This document shows positions 1 to 8,679 of a DNA stretch of 64,000 nucleotides, piece after piece. The stretch comes from Bacillota bacterium (GTDB lineage Bacteria > Bacillota > Clostridia > Acetivibrionales > DSM-27016). Under the pieces are notes generated by a model. The model did no database searches. It was not told the DNA's origin and worked only from the letters and a program-made list of their open reading frames with translations. The stretch covers positions 1 through 64,000 of the forward strand of contig JAEWDM010000029.1 in assembly GCA_023390115.1 (NCBI GenBank), written 5' to 3'. Position numbers and translations under genes: made by a program. Every line of letters begins with the position of its first letter. Positions within the stretch are counted from its first letter, which is position 1.

Positions 1-2
1 AC

Positions 3-281
3 AAAGCTCCGGAGGAGATAATACGAAAGGCGGGCCAATTTCTTGGAGAAGGGCTGGAAGAAGACCTAAGAAGGAAGCACAGCCGGGAAGCCAGCAGTAA
101 TAGAGCTTTTATGACTTATATAATGAGAATACTATGCGGGTATACATATAAAAGCATATGCAAGTATATAGGCAATATGTCGGCTGGCGGTGTGTCAAGG
201 CTGTCAAATGAGGGATTTAAGCTGCTTAAGAAGAACATAAGATATAGCAATGCTTTCAATTTATTAATTCAAATGGGATAG
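3..281 (+). CDS. C-terminal end of a RAYT-like (REP-associated) transposase, cut by the window edge
   Basis: The frame is open from the left edge and ends at a TAG, giving about 92 residues. It is charged and helical (residues such as EEIIRKAGQFLGEGLEEDL), followed by a helix-turn-helix-like stretch (YKSICKYIGNMSAGGVSRL). Clostridial relatives of REP-associated Y1 transposases often carry such a DnaA-C-like domain at the C-terminus. The catalytic HUH part would lie left of the window, so the family call is an inference. The REP-like short repeats directly downstream and the RAYT remnant near 20.1 kb support it. It could instead be an unrelated HTH protein. Confidence 0.45.
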   Translation, partial: KAPEEIIRKAGQFLGEGLEEDLRRKHSREASSNRAFMTYIMRILCGYTYKSICKYIGNMSAGGVSRLSNEGFKLLKKNIRYSNAFNLLIQMG

Positions 282-487
282 ATTTTAAGGTAAAGATCAG
301 AAGACGATTTAGATTTCTAAACAGGCCATGCATAGAAAGCAGAGGTCTATTTTTGATGTGTTTAAAATAGTATTAAAAAAACTAAGGCACTAAAATATAA
401 TCTTATTTTTTATTTATATAGTAAAATTTGATAAATATATTTTGCTGTATAAGTTATAATTGTATGAAATGTGCGTTGTCATAAGAA

Positions 488-548
488 GCGTCCCCTATTT
501 GTTCCCTATTTGTTGTTGTAAAGGAGCGTCCCCTATTTGCCCTATTTG
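488..548. repeat. Short repeats with a CCCTATTTG core, four copies
   Basis: CCCTATTTG occurs at 493-501, 504-512, 531-539 and 540-548. Two copies sit inside the longer unit GCGTCCCCTATTTG (488-501 and 526-539). The array lies between the RAYT-like gene end and the cobalamin leader, where REP-type substrates are expected. It is not a CRISPR: the units are too short and the spacing is irregular. Confidence 0.6.
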
Positions 549-574
549 ACACAATATATCGCATATGATAATAT
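546..574 (+). promoter_or_regulatory. Promoter for the cobalamin riboswitch-btuFCD transcript
   Basis: TTGACA (546-551) is followed by a 17-base spacer and TAATAT (569-574), a good vegetative promoter. A transcript would start near 581, just ahead of the aptamer. The first bases of the -35 box belong to the last CCCTATTTG repeat. Confidence 0.6.
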
Positions 575-595
575 GATAAAAACTAAATATTGGAA

Positions 596-768
596 CGAAT
601 AGGTGCTGTATGAATTGTATGGATTAAAAGGGAAGACGGGTGCGAATCCCGCGCGGTCACGCCGCTGTAAAAGAGGAGTTTTTCGTATATACCACTGGGA
701 AGCCGGGAAGGTGCGGAGAATGATGACGCTTGAGCCAGAAAATCTGCCTGTTTGTGTATCACCGTAAA
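596..768 (+). promoter_or_regulatory. Cobalamin (adenosylcobalamin-type) riboswitch
   Basis: Conserved elements appear in the right order: AGGTGC, an AAAAGGGAA-like stretch, GGTGCGAATCCCGCGCGGTC, the CCGCTGTAA segment, a CCACTGG/GAAGCCGGGAAG region, and GCTTGAGCCAGAA followed by CTGCC. These mark the B12-box family. Its position ahead of btuFCD supports those genes being B12 rather than heme or siderophore importers. Exact ends are approximate. Confidence 0.93.
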
Positions 769-827
769 CTCTACGAGCGATAGGGGGTGCTGCGTATAAT
801 TGCGCATGGTTTTCAATAGTATATCTG

Positions 828-868
828 GCCTCTTGACTGTTTATGTTGGGAGGCTTTTGTATTTTTTG
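828..868 (+). terminator. Probable intrinsic terminator of the cobalamin riboswitch
   Basis: GCCTC (828-832) can pair with GAGGC (850-854), extended by G-U pairs, and is followed by a T-rich run. It lies between the aptamer and the btuF start, where the expression platform should be. The stem is short, so this is a moderate call. Confidence 0.45.
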
Positions 869-897
869 ATAAAAATATATAGAACGGAGTGTTAATC

Positions 898-1842
898 ATG
901 TTGAAAAAAAGATTGCTGTTTTTTATTCTGGCAATCGCGCTGGCCTTATCACTTATAGGATGCTCGAATACAGACATCTTGCACGACGGTACCGGACAAA
1001 AAAGCACTGAGGCAGTCACAAATGCTTTCCCCTTTACAGTTACCGACTCATACGACAGGCAGGTTGAAATAGCTGCTGAGCCACAAAGGGTGATATCTAT
1101 TGCTCCCAATATTACAGAAATAATATTCTCATTGGACAGGTCGGAAAAGCTTGTGGGTCGATCGGAATACTGTGATTTCCCCGAGAAGGCCGCGGACATT
1201 GCTTCAATAGGTTCTCTGACAGAGCCAAGCATGGAGAAGATTGCAGAGCTTAAGCCGGATCTCGTGATAGCATCAACACATTTTGCGAAAGAGACGGTTC
1301 AAAGGCTGGAGGAGCTTGGTATTAAGGTTGTCGTATTTTACGGGGAGGAAAGCTTTGAAGGCGTGTATGATACCATCGGAAAGGTGGGTACGGTGCTGAA
1401 CGCGGAAGAAAATGCACGAAAGCTTGTTTCGGAAATGAAAATAAAGGTTCAGAATGTGCTTGACAAAGTAAAGGATAAACCTCAGCCAAGTGTTTATTAT
1501 GTTGTTTCGTTCGGCAAAACAGGTGATTATACTGCAGGCGGAGACACCTTTATAGGGCATATGCTTGAATTGGCCGGCGGCAGGAATACGGCCGGCGATG
1601 TCACGGGATGGGCGTACAGTCTCGAAAAGCTGACAGAAAAGAATCCTGAGCTAATTATATGCTCAAAATATTATAATTCAAAACAGGGAATAGAGAATAC
1701 CAACGGATATAAGGAATTAGAGGCGGTAAGGGCGGGAAGGCTGTATGAGATCGACAGCAATCTTCTTGACAGGCAGGGCCCCAGGCTTGCCCAAGGACTT
1801 GAGGAGCTTGCACGGATAATTCATCCTGAGGTCTTTAAATAA
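898..1842 (+). CDS. btuF: Vitamin B12 ABC transporter substrate-binding lipoprotein
   Basis: Predicted B12-binding protein that delivers cobalamin to the BtuCD importer at the cell surface (314 aa). A lipoprotein signal (MLKKRLLFFILAIALALSL) ends in the lipobox LIGC with the lipidated Cys at residue 22. A short Ser/Thr-rich linker leads into a periplasmic-binding-protein fold of the BtuF/FecB type (QRVISIAPNITEIIFSL, then KPDLVIAS). GGAG at 886-889 sits 8 bases before ATG 898. An in-frame GTG at 889 overlaps that ribosome site, so it is unlikely to be the start. It is first in the btuFCD operon, and the B12 riboswitch fixes the likely ligand. Confidence 0.88.
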   Translation: MLKKRLLFFILAIALALSLIGCSNTDILHDGTGQKSTEAVTNAFPFTVTDSYDRQVEIAAEPQRVISIAPNITEIIFSLDRSEKLVGRSEYCDFPEKAADIASIGSLTEPSMEKIAELKPDLVIASTHFAKETVQRLEELGIKVVVFYGEESFEGVYDTIGKVGTVLNAEENARKLVSEMKIKVQNVLDKVKDKPQPSVYYVVSFGKTGDYTAGGDTFIGHMLELAGGRNTAGDVTGWAYSLEKLTEKNPELIICSKYYNSKQGIENTNGYKELEAVRAGRLYEIDSNLLDRQGPRLAQGLEELARIIHPEVFK

Positions 1843-1861
1843 AGAGGTGTGAGAGACAAAG

Positions 1862-2917
1862 ATGACTTTTGTTAAAAAGAGAGGCAGCTTAAGATTAGCT
1901 GTTGTATTTTCAGTCGCGGTGCTGGTGGTCTTAATTATTCTTTCGGCTGCCACAGGCGCTGCGGATATATCCTTTATGAAGGCTATGAGAATTATGCTGT
2001 ACAGGATACCGTTTACAGGAGGCTTAATACCGTCAGGTGATATAGATCCTGCCCACAGCATGATAGTGTTAAATCTCAGGCTGCCCCGGATTATACTTTC
2101 GGCCTTGGTTGGATCGGGGCTTTCGATAGTAGGCGCTGTGCTTCAGGGGATGTTTAAAAATCCCATGGCAGATCCGTATGTACTGGGGATATCCTCGGGT
2201 GCTTCTCTGGGGGCGGCTATTGCAATAGCCTTAGGTCTGGAGTATGTATTTTGGGGATTAGGTATTATAACGGTATTTGCTTTTATAGGCTCAGTATCAA
2301 CTATGATTTGCGTATATGCCATAGCAGGGGTGGGGGGCAGAGTTCCTTCAACTACACTGCTGCTCTCGGGAATAGCCTTCGGCTTTATGCTGTCATCACT
2401 GGTTTCGATCATGATGATCTTTAACAGAAAGCAGGTTGAAAGGATAGTGTTTTGGATAATGGGAAGTGTTTCGGCGGCAAGCTGGAACCAGGTTGCTCTT
2501 CTGTTTCCGGTGGTATTTGCCGGTATTGTTATAATAACTGCTTTTGCAAGAGACTTAAACATCATGTCGACAGGTGAGGAGGCAGCTAAAAGCCTGGGTG
2601 TTGAGGTTGAGGGGGTGAAAAAATGCCTTCTTCTTGTGTGCTCCGTAATTGTTGCCGCGTGTGTATCGGTCAGCGGAATTATAGGGTTCGTGGGGCTTAT
2701 TATACCTCATGCCGTCAGGCTTGTCACAGGCTCCGACCATAGAGGGGTGCTTCCGCTGTCGGCAGTTGCGGGGGCGGGTTTTATGGTGGCCTGCGATACT
2801 GTTGCAAGAAATGCCGTTCCCCCTGTAGAAATACCTGTAGGAGCAATAACCTCAATTTTTGGGGCTCCATACTTTATATATCTTCTGTATAAGAACAAAA
2901 AGAAGGTGTTCGGATGA
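1862..2917 (+). CDS. btuC: Cobalamin ABC transporter permease (FecCD family)
   Basis: Membrane subunit of the B12 importer, 351 aa, normal for the family and rich in hydrophobic helices (about ten expected). Family hallmarks include LNLRLPRIILSALVGSGLS near residues 60-80, the KNPMADPYVLGISSGASLG motif near 95-115, and the C-terminal GFVGLIIPHAVRL stretch. The stop overlaps the start of the ATPase gene by four bases (ATGA), so translation is probably coupled. FecCD permeases for siderophores or heme look alike; the upstream riboswitch argues for cobalamin. Confidence 0.88.
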   Translation: MTFVKKRGSLRLAVVFSVAVLVVLIILSAATGAADISFMKAMRIMLYRIPFTGGLIPSGDIDPAHSMIVLNLRLPRIILSALVGSGLSIVGAVLQGMFKNPMADPYVLGISSGASLGAAIAIALGLEYVFWGLGIITVFAFIGSVSTMICVYAIAGVGGRVPSTTLLLSGIAFGFMLSSLVSIMMIFNRKQVERIVFWIMGSVSAASWNQVALLFPVVFAGIVIITAFARDLNIMSTGEEAAKSLGVEVEGVKKCLLLVCSVIVAACVSVSGIIGFVGLIIPHAVRLVTGSDHRGVLPLSAVAGAGFMVACDTVARNAVPPVEIPVGAITSIFGAPYFIYLLYKNKKKVFG

Positions 2918-3735
2918 CTGAAAATAAAGAGCTTCTGATTGCTGTGAAGGGTCTTGACTGGCATTACGGTGAAGACAGGGTGCTGGAGGATGTCAGGCTT
3001 GATCTGTATAGTAACGGCTTTTATGGAATTATCGGGCCGAACGGATCGGGAAAAACGACGCTGCTTAAAAATATTTCAAGGAGCCTGATGACCCAAAAGG
3101 GGAAGGTATTTCTAAATGAAAGGGACATAACCGAGTTTTTAAATAAGGAGCTGGCAAAGAAAATTTCATATGTGCCGCAGAATACAAATCTGGAGTTTGA
3201 GTTTTCTGTGATGGACATTGTCTTAATGGGAAGAAGCCCGCATCTAAAAAGATTTCAGTCTGAGAGCACATATGATATGGGTATTGCAAAGCATGCCATG
3301 GAAATCACCGATACCTGGCATTTGAGGGATAAAAACATAGCAATGGTAAGCGGCGGCGAAAGGCAGAGGGCAATTATTGCGCGCGCGCTGGCCCAGCAAG
3401 CGGATGTCATGCTTCTGGACGAGCCTGTGTCACAATTGGATATTCAGCACCAGATAGAGATTCTCGAGATATTAAAGAAATTGACAGAGGATAACAGGCT
3501 TACGGTTGTTATGAGCATTCACGATCTGAATATGGCGTCGCAATACTGTGACAGGCTTATATTGATGGATAAGGGAAGGATATTTAAAGAGGGTGGACCG
3601 CATGAGGTTATAGTGGAAGAAAATATACGCAGCGTATATGGCTTAAAGGCTTTTATTATGAAAGACCCGCTGACGGACAAGCCTCACTTAATACCCTTGA
3701 GGAAATCCCCAAATGACCCTAAGGACTGTTGTTAA
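2914..3735 (+). CDS. btuD: Cobalamin ABC transporter ATP-binding protein
   Basis: ATPase that powers the B12 importer (273 aa). Walker A GPNGSGKTT is at residues 41-49, the Q-loop follows YVPQN near 87-91, the signature VSGGE is at 145-149, Walker B MLLDEP at 166-171 and the switch His at 203. The order and spacing are those of FecE/BtuD-type ATPases. About 45 residues after the ABC core form the usual C-terminal extension. The start overlaps btuC by four bases. Confidence 0.88.
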   Translation: MTENKELLIAVKGLDWHYGEDRVLEDVRLDLYSNGFYGIIGPNGSGKTTLLKNISRSLMTQKGKVFLNERDITEFLNKELAKKISYVPQNTNLEFEFSVMDIVLMGRSPHLKRFQSESTYDMGIAKHAMEITDTWHLRDKNIAMVSGGERQRAIIARALAQQADVMLLDEPVSQLDIQHQIEILEILKKLTEDNRLTVVMSIHDLNMASQYCDRLILMDKGRIFKEGGPHEVIVEENIRSVYGLKAFIMKDPLTDKPHLIPLRKSPNDPKDCC

Positions 3736-3754
3736 CCCAGCGTTTTTGATATAG

Positions 3755-3784
3755 AATAAATTATGCGCATTTGCATAATTTATT
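3755..3784. repeat. Perfect AT-rich inverted repeat after btuD
   Basis: AATAAATTATGC and its exact complement GCATAATTTATT flank a 6-base loop. It may act as a weak terminator or mRNA-end hairpin for btuFCD. There is no clear T-run on the plus side. Confidence 0.5.
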
Positions 3785-3855
3785 GCTCATGCAATCATTA
3801 TGGAGGAGTAGCTAAAGTGCCGTGAAAATACATATAACTAATTGGAGGCTGCATT

Positions 3856-4359
3856 ATGAGCAGGTTTACGGGTACAAAATCAGACGGCTTTAAGCTTAGG
3901 TTTGCTGAAGAGGCGGATGTATCCTTAATTTTAGGATTTATTAAGGAGCTGGCTGAATATGAAAATCTTTCACATCAGGTAAAGGCCACCGAGGAGACGC
4001 TGCGGGAGTCAATATTTAAACGCAGGGTGGCGGAGGCCGTTATAGGAGAATATGAGGACAGGCCTGTGGGATATGCGTTGTTTTTTCACAATTTTTCTAC
4101 TTTTGAGGGGCTTCCGGGAATATATATTGAGGATTTATATGTAAGGCCCGAGATGAGGGGAAAGGGATTGGGGAAAATGCTGCTTTCGTTCATGGCAGAG
4201 CTGACTGTGGAGAGAAATTGTGCAAGGCTTGAGTGGGCCTGCCTCGATTGGAATGAGCCTTCTATCAGCTTCTACAAGCAGATGGGGGCAGTTGCTATGG
4301 ATGAGTGGACGGTGTACAGGGTCGACGGAAAAGCATTGAATGATCTGGCAGGCAGATAA
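3856..4359 (+). CDS. GNAT-family N-acetyltransferase, diamine acetyltransferase-like
   Basis: Predicted acetyl-CoA-dependent N-acetyltransferase, 167 aa, a single GNAT domain. The acetyl-CoA pyrophosphate loop is RGKGLG at residues 101-106, preceded by the beta-strand IYIEDLYVRPEM. The C-terminal DEWTVYRVDG matches the spermidine/spermine acetyltransferase-like subgroup, so a polyamine or small amine is the likely substrate; this is inferred from family resemblance. TTGGAGG sits 9 bases ahead of the ATG. It appears monocistronic between btuD and glgB. Confidence 0.8.
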   Translation: MSRFTGTKSDGFKLRFAEEADVSLILGFIKELAEYENLSHQVKATEETLRESIFKRRVAEAVIGEYEDRPVGYALFFHNFSTFEGLPGIYIEDLYVRPEMRGKGLGKMLLSFMAELTVERNCARLEWACLDWNEPSISFYKQMGAVAMDEWTVYRVDGKALNDLAGR

Positions 4360-4506
4360 AAATTCCCCTTGTGTATTAACGTAATAGCACACAGTATTGC
4401 GTTTTGGGAACATGTATGACATACTATATATTGTATATGGTAAAATTAAGCATAGAATATAATATAATGCTTTTGGAATTTTCACAAGGGGGAGAGGTGA
4501 TTTTTG

Positions 4507-6531
4507 ATGGAGGCTGCTTTAAACAAAGCGAGTACTATTAAATTGCTGGAGATTGATCCGTGGCTTAAGCCCTTCGAGTACGACATCCGCTTGCGCATGG
4601 ACAGATATACCTCTGTTAAAAGGGCGCTGCTTGGAGCTGCACCTGATCTCAAATCTATTGCAAACGGGCATTTGTTTTTTGGTTTTCATCCGGCCGATGG
4701 AGGCTGGTATTACCGGGAGTGGGCTCCGGGTGCCGAAGCTCTCAACCTCATCGGTGACTTCAATGAGTGGAATACCGAAGCACATCCTCTGAAGAAAAGG
4801 GAAAACGGCTGCTGGGAAATTTTTCTGCCGGGAGAGGATGCCCTGACCCACATGTCCCGCGTGAAGGTGCACGTAAAGGCCAAAGGGATTTCACGCGACA
4901 GGATACCCCTATACATAAAGAGGATAGATAAGGATTCCGGCACGGGAGATTTTGCAGGACAAATATGGCAGCCTGCTAAGCCCTTCCGCTGGACGGACGG
5001 GGATTTTTATGTTGACCATTCGAGGCCCTTATTCATTTATGAAGCGCATGTAGGCATGGCACAGGAAAAGGAAGGCATAGGCACGTTCAGGGAATTTACC
5101 GATAATATGCTTTGCAGGGTGAAGGCCAATGGCTACAACACAATACAGCTAATGGCTATAATGGAGCATCCCTACTACGGCTCCTTCGGATACCAGGTGT
5201 CCAACTTTTTTGCTGTTTCCTCATGGATGGGAACGCCCGATGATTTGAAGGAGCTTATAAACACTGCCCACCGTATGGGCATTACTGTGCTGCTGGACCT
5301 TGTGCATTCACACTCCGTTAAGAATTTTGCGGAGGGCATAAATGAATTTGACGGAACAGACTATCAATTCTTTCACTCGGGGAGCAGTGGAGACCATCCG
5401 GCATGGGATTCAAAGCTGTTTAACTATGGAAAGCATGAGGTTATGCACTTTCTGCTGTCAAACATAAAGTTCTGGCTGGAGGAATATCATTTTGACGGGT
5501 TCCGCTTTGACGGGGTTACCTCCATGCTGTATAAGCATCACGGCCTTGGGGTGGCCTTTGATAATTACAAAAAGTATTTTAATATGGACACCGATCTGGA
5601 TGCCGTTACCTACCTGCAGTTTGCAAATGAGCTGGCGAGGGAGGTGCGTCCCGATGCCGTTACCATAGCGGAGGATATGAGCGGAATGCCCGGAATGTGC
5701 CTTCCTATAGAATACGGGGGGATAGGCTTTGACTACAGGCTGGCGATGGGAGTGCCGGATTTCTGGATAAACACGCTGCGCCGGTGCTCCGACGAGGAAT
5801 GGTCCATGCGCCAGATGTGGCACGAGCTCACCACAAGACGCCCTGCGGAAAAGAATATAGGGTATGCCGAGTCGCACGACCAGGCTCTGGTGGGAGATAA
5901 GACCATTATGTTCTGGCTGGCGGACAAGGAAATGTACTGGCATATGATGAAGGGAGACAGCAGCCTTCACGTAGACAGGGCTATTTCTCTTCATAAGCTT
6001 ATAAGGTTTATTACAATGACCCTCGCGGGAGAAGGATACTTAAACTTTATGGGAAATGAATTCGGGCACCCTGAGTGGATTGATTTCCCGAGGGAGGGCA
6101 ACGGCTGGTCCTATAAGTATGCGCGCCGCCAGTGGAGCCTGGCGGAAAGCAGCAATTTAAAGTATGAGTATTTATATTCGTTTGACCGGGAAATGCTCTC
6201 CTTTGCAAAGAGCTATAACATTCCGGGAACAGGATATGCCAGAAATCTCTGGATTGATGAAAGGGACAAGCTTATGGCATATAGCAAGGGGGGGGTCGTA
6301 TTCCTTTTTAATTTCAATCCCTCCACTTCCTTTACACAGTTTGGTATTCCTGTCGAGGAGGAAGGAGAATACCGCGTTGTATTTGATACCGATGAGCAGA
6401 GGTTCGGGGGACAGGCCCGGATAGCGCGGGACATAGTATACCGTACAGCCTGCCTTCCTGAAAAGGGGGATAAGCCGGGTATTATTATTTATTCCCCAAG
6501 CCGTACGGCTCTGGTGCTGGAAAAGGTATAG
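4507..6531 (+). CDS. glgB: 1,4-alpha-glucan (glycogen) branching enzyme, eukaryote-like GH13
   Basis: Makes alpha-1,6 branches in glycogen (674 aa). A CBM48-like N-terminal domain (WYYREWAPGAEALNLIGDF, about residues 67-85) precedes a GH13 barrel. Catalytic residues are seen as D335 in FRFDGVTSMLY, E389 in TIAEDMSGMP and D458 in ESHDQ. FDGVTSMLY followed by HHG is the pattern of the eukaryotic-type branching enzymes (GH13_8) rather than the usual bacterial GlgB. The start is taken as ATG after GGGGGAGAGGTGA; a TTG one codon upstream is also possible. A second, unrelated branching enzyme (GH57) lies at 24-25.5 kb. Confidence 0.9.
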   Translation: MEAALNKASTIKLLEIDPWLKPFEYDIRLRMDRYTSVKRALLGAAPDLKSIANGHLFFGFHPADGGWYYREWAPGAEALNLIGDFNEWNTEAHPLKKRENGCWEIFLPGEDALTHMSRVKVHVKAKGISRDRIPLYIKRIDKDSGTGDFAGQIWQPAKPFRWTDGDFYVDHSRPLFIYEAHVGMAQEKEGIGTFREFTDNMLCRVKANGYNTIQLMAIMEHPYYGSFGYQVSNFFAVSSWMGTPDDLKELINTAHRMGITVLLDLVHSHSVKNFAEGINEFDGTDYQFFHSGSSGDHPAWDSKLFNYGKHEVMHFLLSNIKFWLEEYHFDGFRFDGVTSMLYKHHGLGVAFDNYKKYFNMDTDLDAVTYLQFANELAREVRPDAVTIAEDMSGMPGMCLPIEYGGIGFDYRLAMGVPDFWINTLRRCSDEEWSMRQMWHELTTRRPAEKNIGYAESHDQALVGDKTIMFWLADKEMYWHMMKGDSSLHVDRAISLHKLIRFITMTLAGEGYLNFMGNEFGHPEWIDFPREGNGWSYKYARRQWSLAESSNLKYEYLYSFDREMLSFAKSYNIPGTGYARNLWIDERDKLMAYSKGGVVFLFNFNPSTSFTQFGIPVEEEGEYRVVFDTDEQRFGGQARIARDIVYRTACLPEKGDKPGIIIYSPSRTALVLEKV

Positions 6532-6551
6532 CACAGCCTGATGCAAAAAGC

Positions 6552-6580
6552 TTTACATAATGCGCTTAGTTGGTTATAAT
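6552..6580 (+). promoter_or_regulatory. Promoter of the thi operon
   Basis: TTTACA (6552-6557), a 17-base spacer and TATAAT (6575-6580). Transcription would start near 6587, immediately upstream of the TPP aptamer. Confidence 0.65.
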
Positions 6581-6600
6581 TAATATTGAATTTAATATTG

Positions 6601-6690
6601 CTGCTGGGGGTGCCTTAAAAAGGCTGAGAGAGGCGGGAGTCTTAACCCTTTGAACCTGACATGGTTAGTACCATCGTAGGGAAGCGATTG
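6601..6690 (+). promoter_or_regulatory. TPP riboswitch (THI box)
   Basis: Conserved TPP aptamer elements: GGGGTGCC, AGGCTGAGA, then ACCCTTTGAACCTGA, and a P4/P5 arm closing with TAGTACCATCGTAGGGAAGC. It lies directly upstream of thiG and its terminator. When TPP is bound, the operon should be switched off by the terminator that follows. Confidence 0.97.
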
Positions 6691-6703
6691 TGTTTTGTCT
6701 ATT

Positions 6704-6736
6704 AGCTTACCTACGATGGTAAGCTTTTTATTTTTT
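6704..6736 (+). terminator. Intrinsic terminator of the TPP riboswitch
   Basis: AGCTTACC (6704-6711) and GGTAAGCT (6718-6725) form a perfect stem with loop TACGAT, then a T-rich tract. The loop side CCTACGATGGT (6710-6720) is also the exact complement of ACCATCGTAGG in the aptamer (6670-6680). The antiterminated and terminated folds are therefore mutually exclusive. Confidence 0.88.
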
Positions 6737-6756
6737 AAGAGGAGGTCGTAAAGGCT

Positions 6757-7527
6757 ATGAACGATACTTTGGTGATTGGAGGAAGAGAGGTTTTAAGCAG
6801 GCTTTTCATAGGTACGGGAAAGTTTTGTTCAAACAGAATTATTCCCGGGGTAATAAAAGGCTCAGGGGCTCATGTGGTTACTGTGGCATTGAGAAGAGTG
6901 GACCTTGATTCGGAGGATGAGAATATACTTAAGTTTGTCCCAAAAGAGTGTATTCTTATGCCCAACACCTCCGGAGCGAGAAATGCTGAGGAGGCGGTCA
7001 GAATAGCACGCCTGGCCAAAGCCTGCGGGTGCGGAAGCTGGATAAAGATAGAGGTTATTTCAGACAACAAGTACCTTTTCCCGGACAACTACGAAACAAT
7101 AAAGGCGACGGAAATACTTGCGGCAGAAGGCTTTACGGTGCTTCCCTACATGAGTCCGGATTTGATGTCCGCCAAAAGGCTTAGGGACGCGGGCGCCGCC
7201 GCAGTTATGCCCCTGGGCGCTCCTATAGGGACCAACAAGGGGCTCCGGACAAGGGAATTGATAAAAATTCTGATTGATGAAATAGCCCTTCCCATTATTG
7301 TGGATGCAGGCCTGGGAAGGCCGTCAGAGGCGGCGGAGGCAATGGAAATGGGAGCAGCCGCAGTGCTTGTAAACACTGCGATAGCAACTGCGGGAGATGC
7401 CGTCGCAATGGGAGAAGCGTTTGGGCTTGCGGTTATGGCGGGAAGGAAGGCTTTTCTTGCGGGAGGCGGAGCGGTAAGGGAATATGCCGAGGCCTCATCG
7501 CCCTTGACGGGGTTTTTGGATAGCTAA
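6757..7527 (+). CDS. thiG: Thiazole synthase
   Basis: Condenses deoxyxylulose 5-phosphate, dehydroglycine and ThiS-thiocarboxylate into the thiazole phosphate of thiamin (256 aa). The Schiff-base lysine is K97 in SWIKIEVI, and the phosphate-binding ends of the barrel include VDAGLGRPSEAAEAMEMGA and AAVLVNTAIA. AGAGGAGG precedes the ATG. It is the first gene of the thi operon and works with ThiH, ThiS and ThiF, which are encoded downstream. Confidence 0.95.
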   Translation: MNDTLVIGGREVLSRLFIGTGKFCSNRIIPGVIKGSGAHVVTVALRRVDLDSEDENILKFVPKECILMPNTSGARNAEEAVRIARLAKACGCGSWIKIEVISDNKYLFPDNYETIKATEILAAEGFTVLPYMSPDLMSAKRLRDAGAAAVMPLGAPIGTNKGLRTRELIKILIDEIALPIIVDAGLGRPSEAAEAMEMGAAAVLVNTAIATAGDAVAMGEAFGLAVMAGRKAFLAGGGAVREYAEASSPLTGFLDS

Positions 7528-7555
7528 TAATACAACATAAGGAAGTGTCTTATAA

Positions 7556-8659
7556 ATGAGTTTTTATGAAAAATACTTGTTCTACAAAGATAAGGATATT
7601 GACGGCTTTTGTAAGGGGCTTGGCGAGGAGGATGTAATAAGGGCCATAAATAAGGAAAATCTCAGTGAAAGGGATTTTCTTGCCCTCCTGTCACCTAAGG
7701 CGGCAAAGTATCTTGAGGCTATGGCGCGCCGTGCGAGACAGCTTACTCTGCAGCATTTCGGAAGAGTGGTGTTTTTGTATACCCCTATGTACCTGGCCAA
7801 TTTCTGTGTCAACCAGTGTGTATACTGCGGCTTTAATACTACAAATAAAATAGCCAGAAAGCGGCTGGAGCTTGATGAGGTGGAGAAGGAGGCTCAAATA
7901 ATTTCGGCTACCGGCTTAAGGCATATTCTCATCCTTACGGGCGAGTCAAGACAGAAAAGCTCTTTAGATTATATAATCCGGTGCGTGCAGGTGCTTAAAA
8001 AATATTTCAACTCGATATCAATAGAGGTATATCCTATGGACGCCGGTGAATATAAGCAGCTTGTGGACGCGGGGGTTGACGGCTTTACGATATATCAGGA
8101 GGCATACAATGAGGATATTTACAGCACTCTGCACATAAAGGGACCTAAAAGAAATTACCTGTACAGGCTTGATGCCCCTGAGCGTGCATGTATGGCATCC
8201 ATGAGAAGCGTGGGCATAGGTGCGCTTTTAGGTCTTGACCATTGGATAAGCGAGGCCTTTTTTACAGGCCTGCACGCACACTACCTGCAGGATAGGTATG
8301 CCAGTACCGAAATCAGCGTATCGTTTCCAAGAATCAGGCCGCATGCGGGACAGTTCCAGCCTAAATGCCATGTGAGCGATAAGGAGCTTGTGCAAATAAT
8401 GCTTGCAATGCGGCTGTTTGTTCCAAGGTCCGGGCTGACCATTTCAACCAGAGAAAGAGCTGAATTCAGGGATAATCTTGTGGGAATAGGAATAACGAAA
8501 ATGTCTGCGGGATCTTCTACGGAGGTTGGAGGGCATGCGCTCGAACAAAAGAGTGAGAAGCAATTTGATATTTCGGATAAAAGAAGTGTGGATGAAATAA
8601 GAGACATGCTTTACAGCAAGGGCTACCAGCCTGTGTTCAAGGATTGGCAGGCTATTTAG
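7556..8659 (+). CDS. thiH: 2-iminoacetate synthase (radical SAM, anaerobic route)
   Basis: Cleaves tyrosine to 2-iminoacetate (dehydroglycine) for ThiG, using a [4Fe-4S] cluster and SAM; this is the anaerobic alternative to the oxidase ThiO. The radical-SAM triad CVNQCVYC has Cys84, Cys88 and Cys91. Later motifs include ILILTGES and YQEAYN. Length 367 aa is normal. GGAAG precedes the ATG, and 28 bases separate it from thiG. Choice of ThiH over ThiO fits an anaerobe. Confidence 0.95.
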   Translation: MSFYEKYLFYKDKDIDGFCKGLGEEDVIRAINKENLSERDFLALLSPKAAKYLEAMARRARQLTLQHFGRVVFLYTPMYLANFCVNQCVYCGFNTTNKIARKRLELDEVEKEAQIISATGLRHILILTGESRQKSSLDYIIRCVQVLKKYFNSISIEVYPMDAGEYKQLVDAGVDGFTIYQEAYNEDIYSTLHIKGPKRNYLYRLDAPERACMASMRSVGIGALLGLDHWISEAFFTGLHAHYLQDRYASTEISVSFPRIRPHAGQFQPKCHVSDKELVQIMLAMRLFVPRSGLTISTRERAEFRDNLVGIGITKMSAGSSTEVGGHALEQKSEKQFDISDKRSVDEIRDMLYSKGYQPVFKDWQAI

Positions 8660-8679
8660 AGAAGGGAGTTGTGGGGGCT

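Noticed and set aside
488..548. Possible CRISPR array
   Set aside because: Repeats are 9-14 bases with irregular short gaps and there are no cas genes.
640..670. Possible tRNA T-arm (GCGAATCCCGC)
   Set aside because: It is a conserved part of the cobalamin riboswitch; no acceptor stem or anticodon arm fits.
889..897. GTG start for btuF
   Set aside because: It overlaps the GGAG ribosome site that is well spaced for the ATG at 898.
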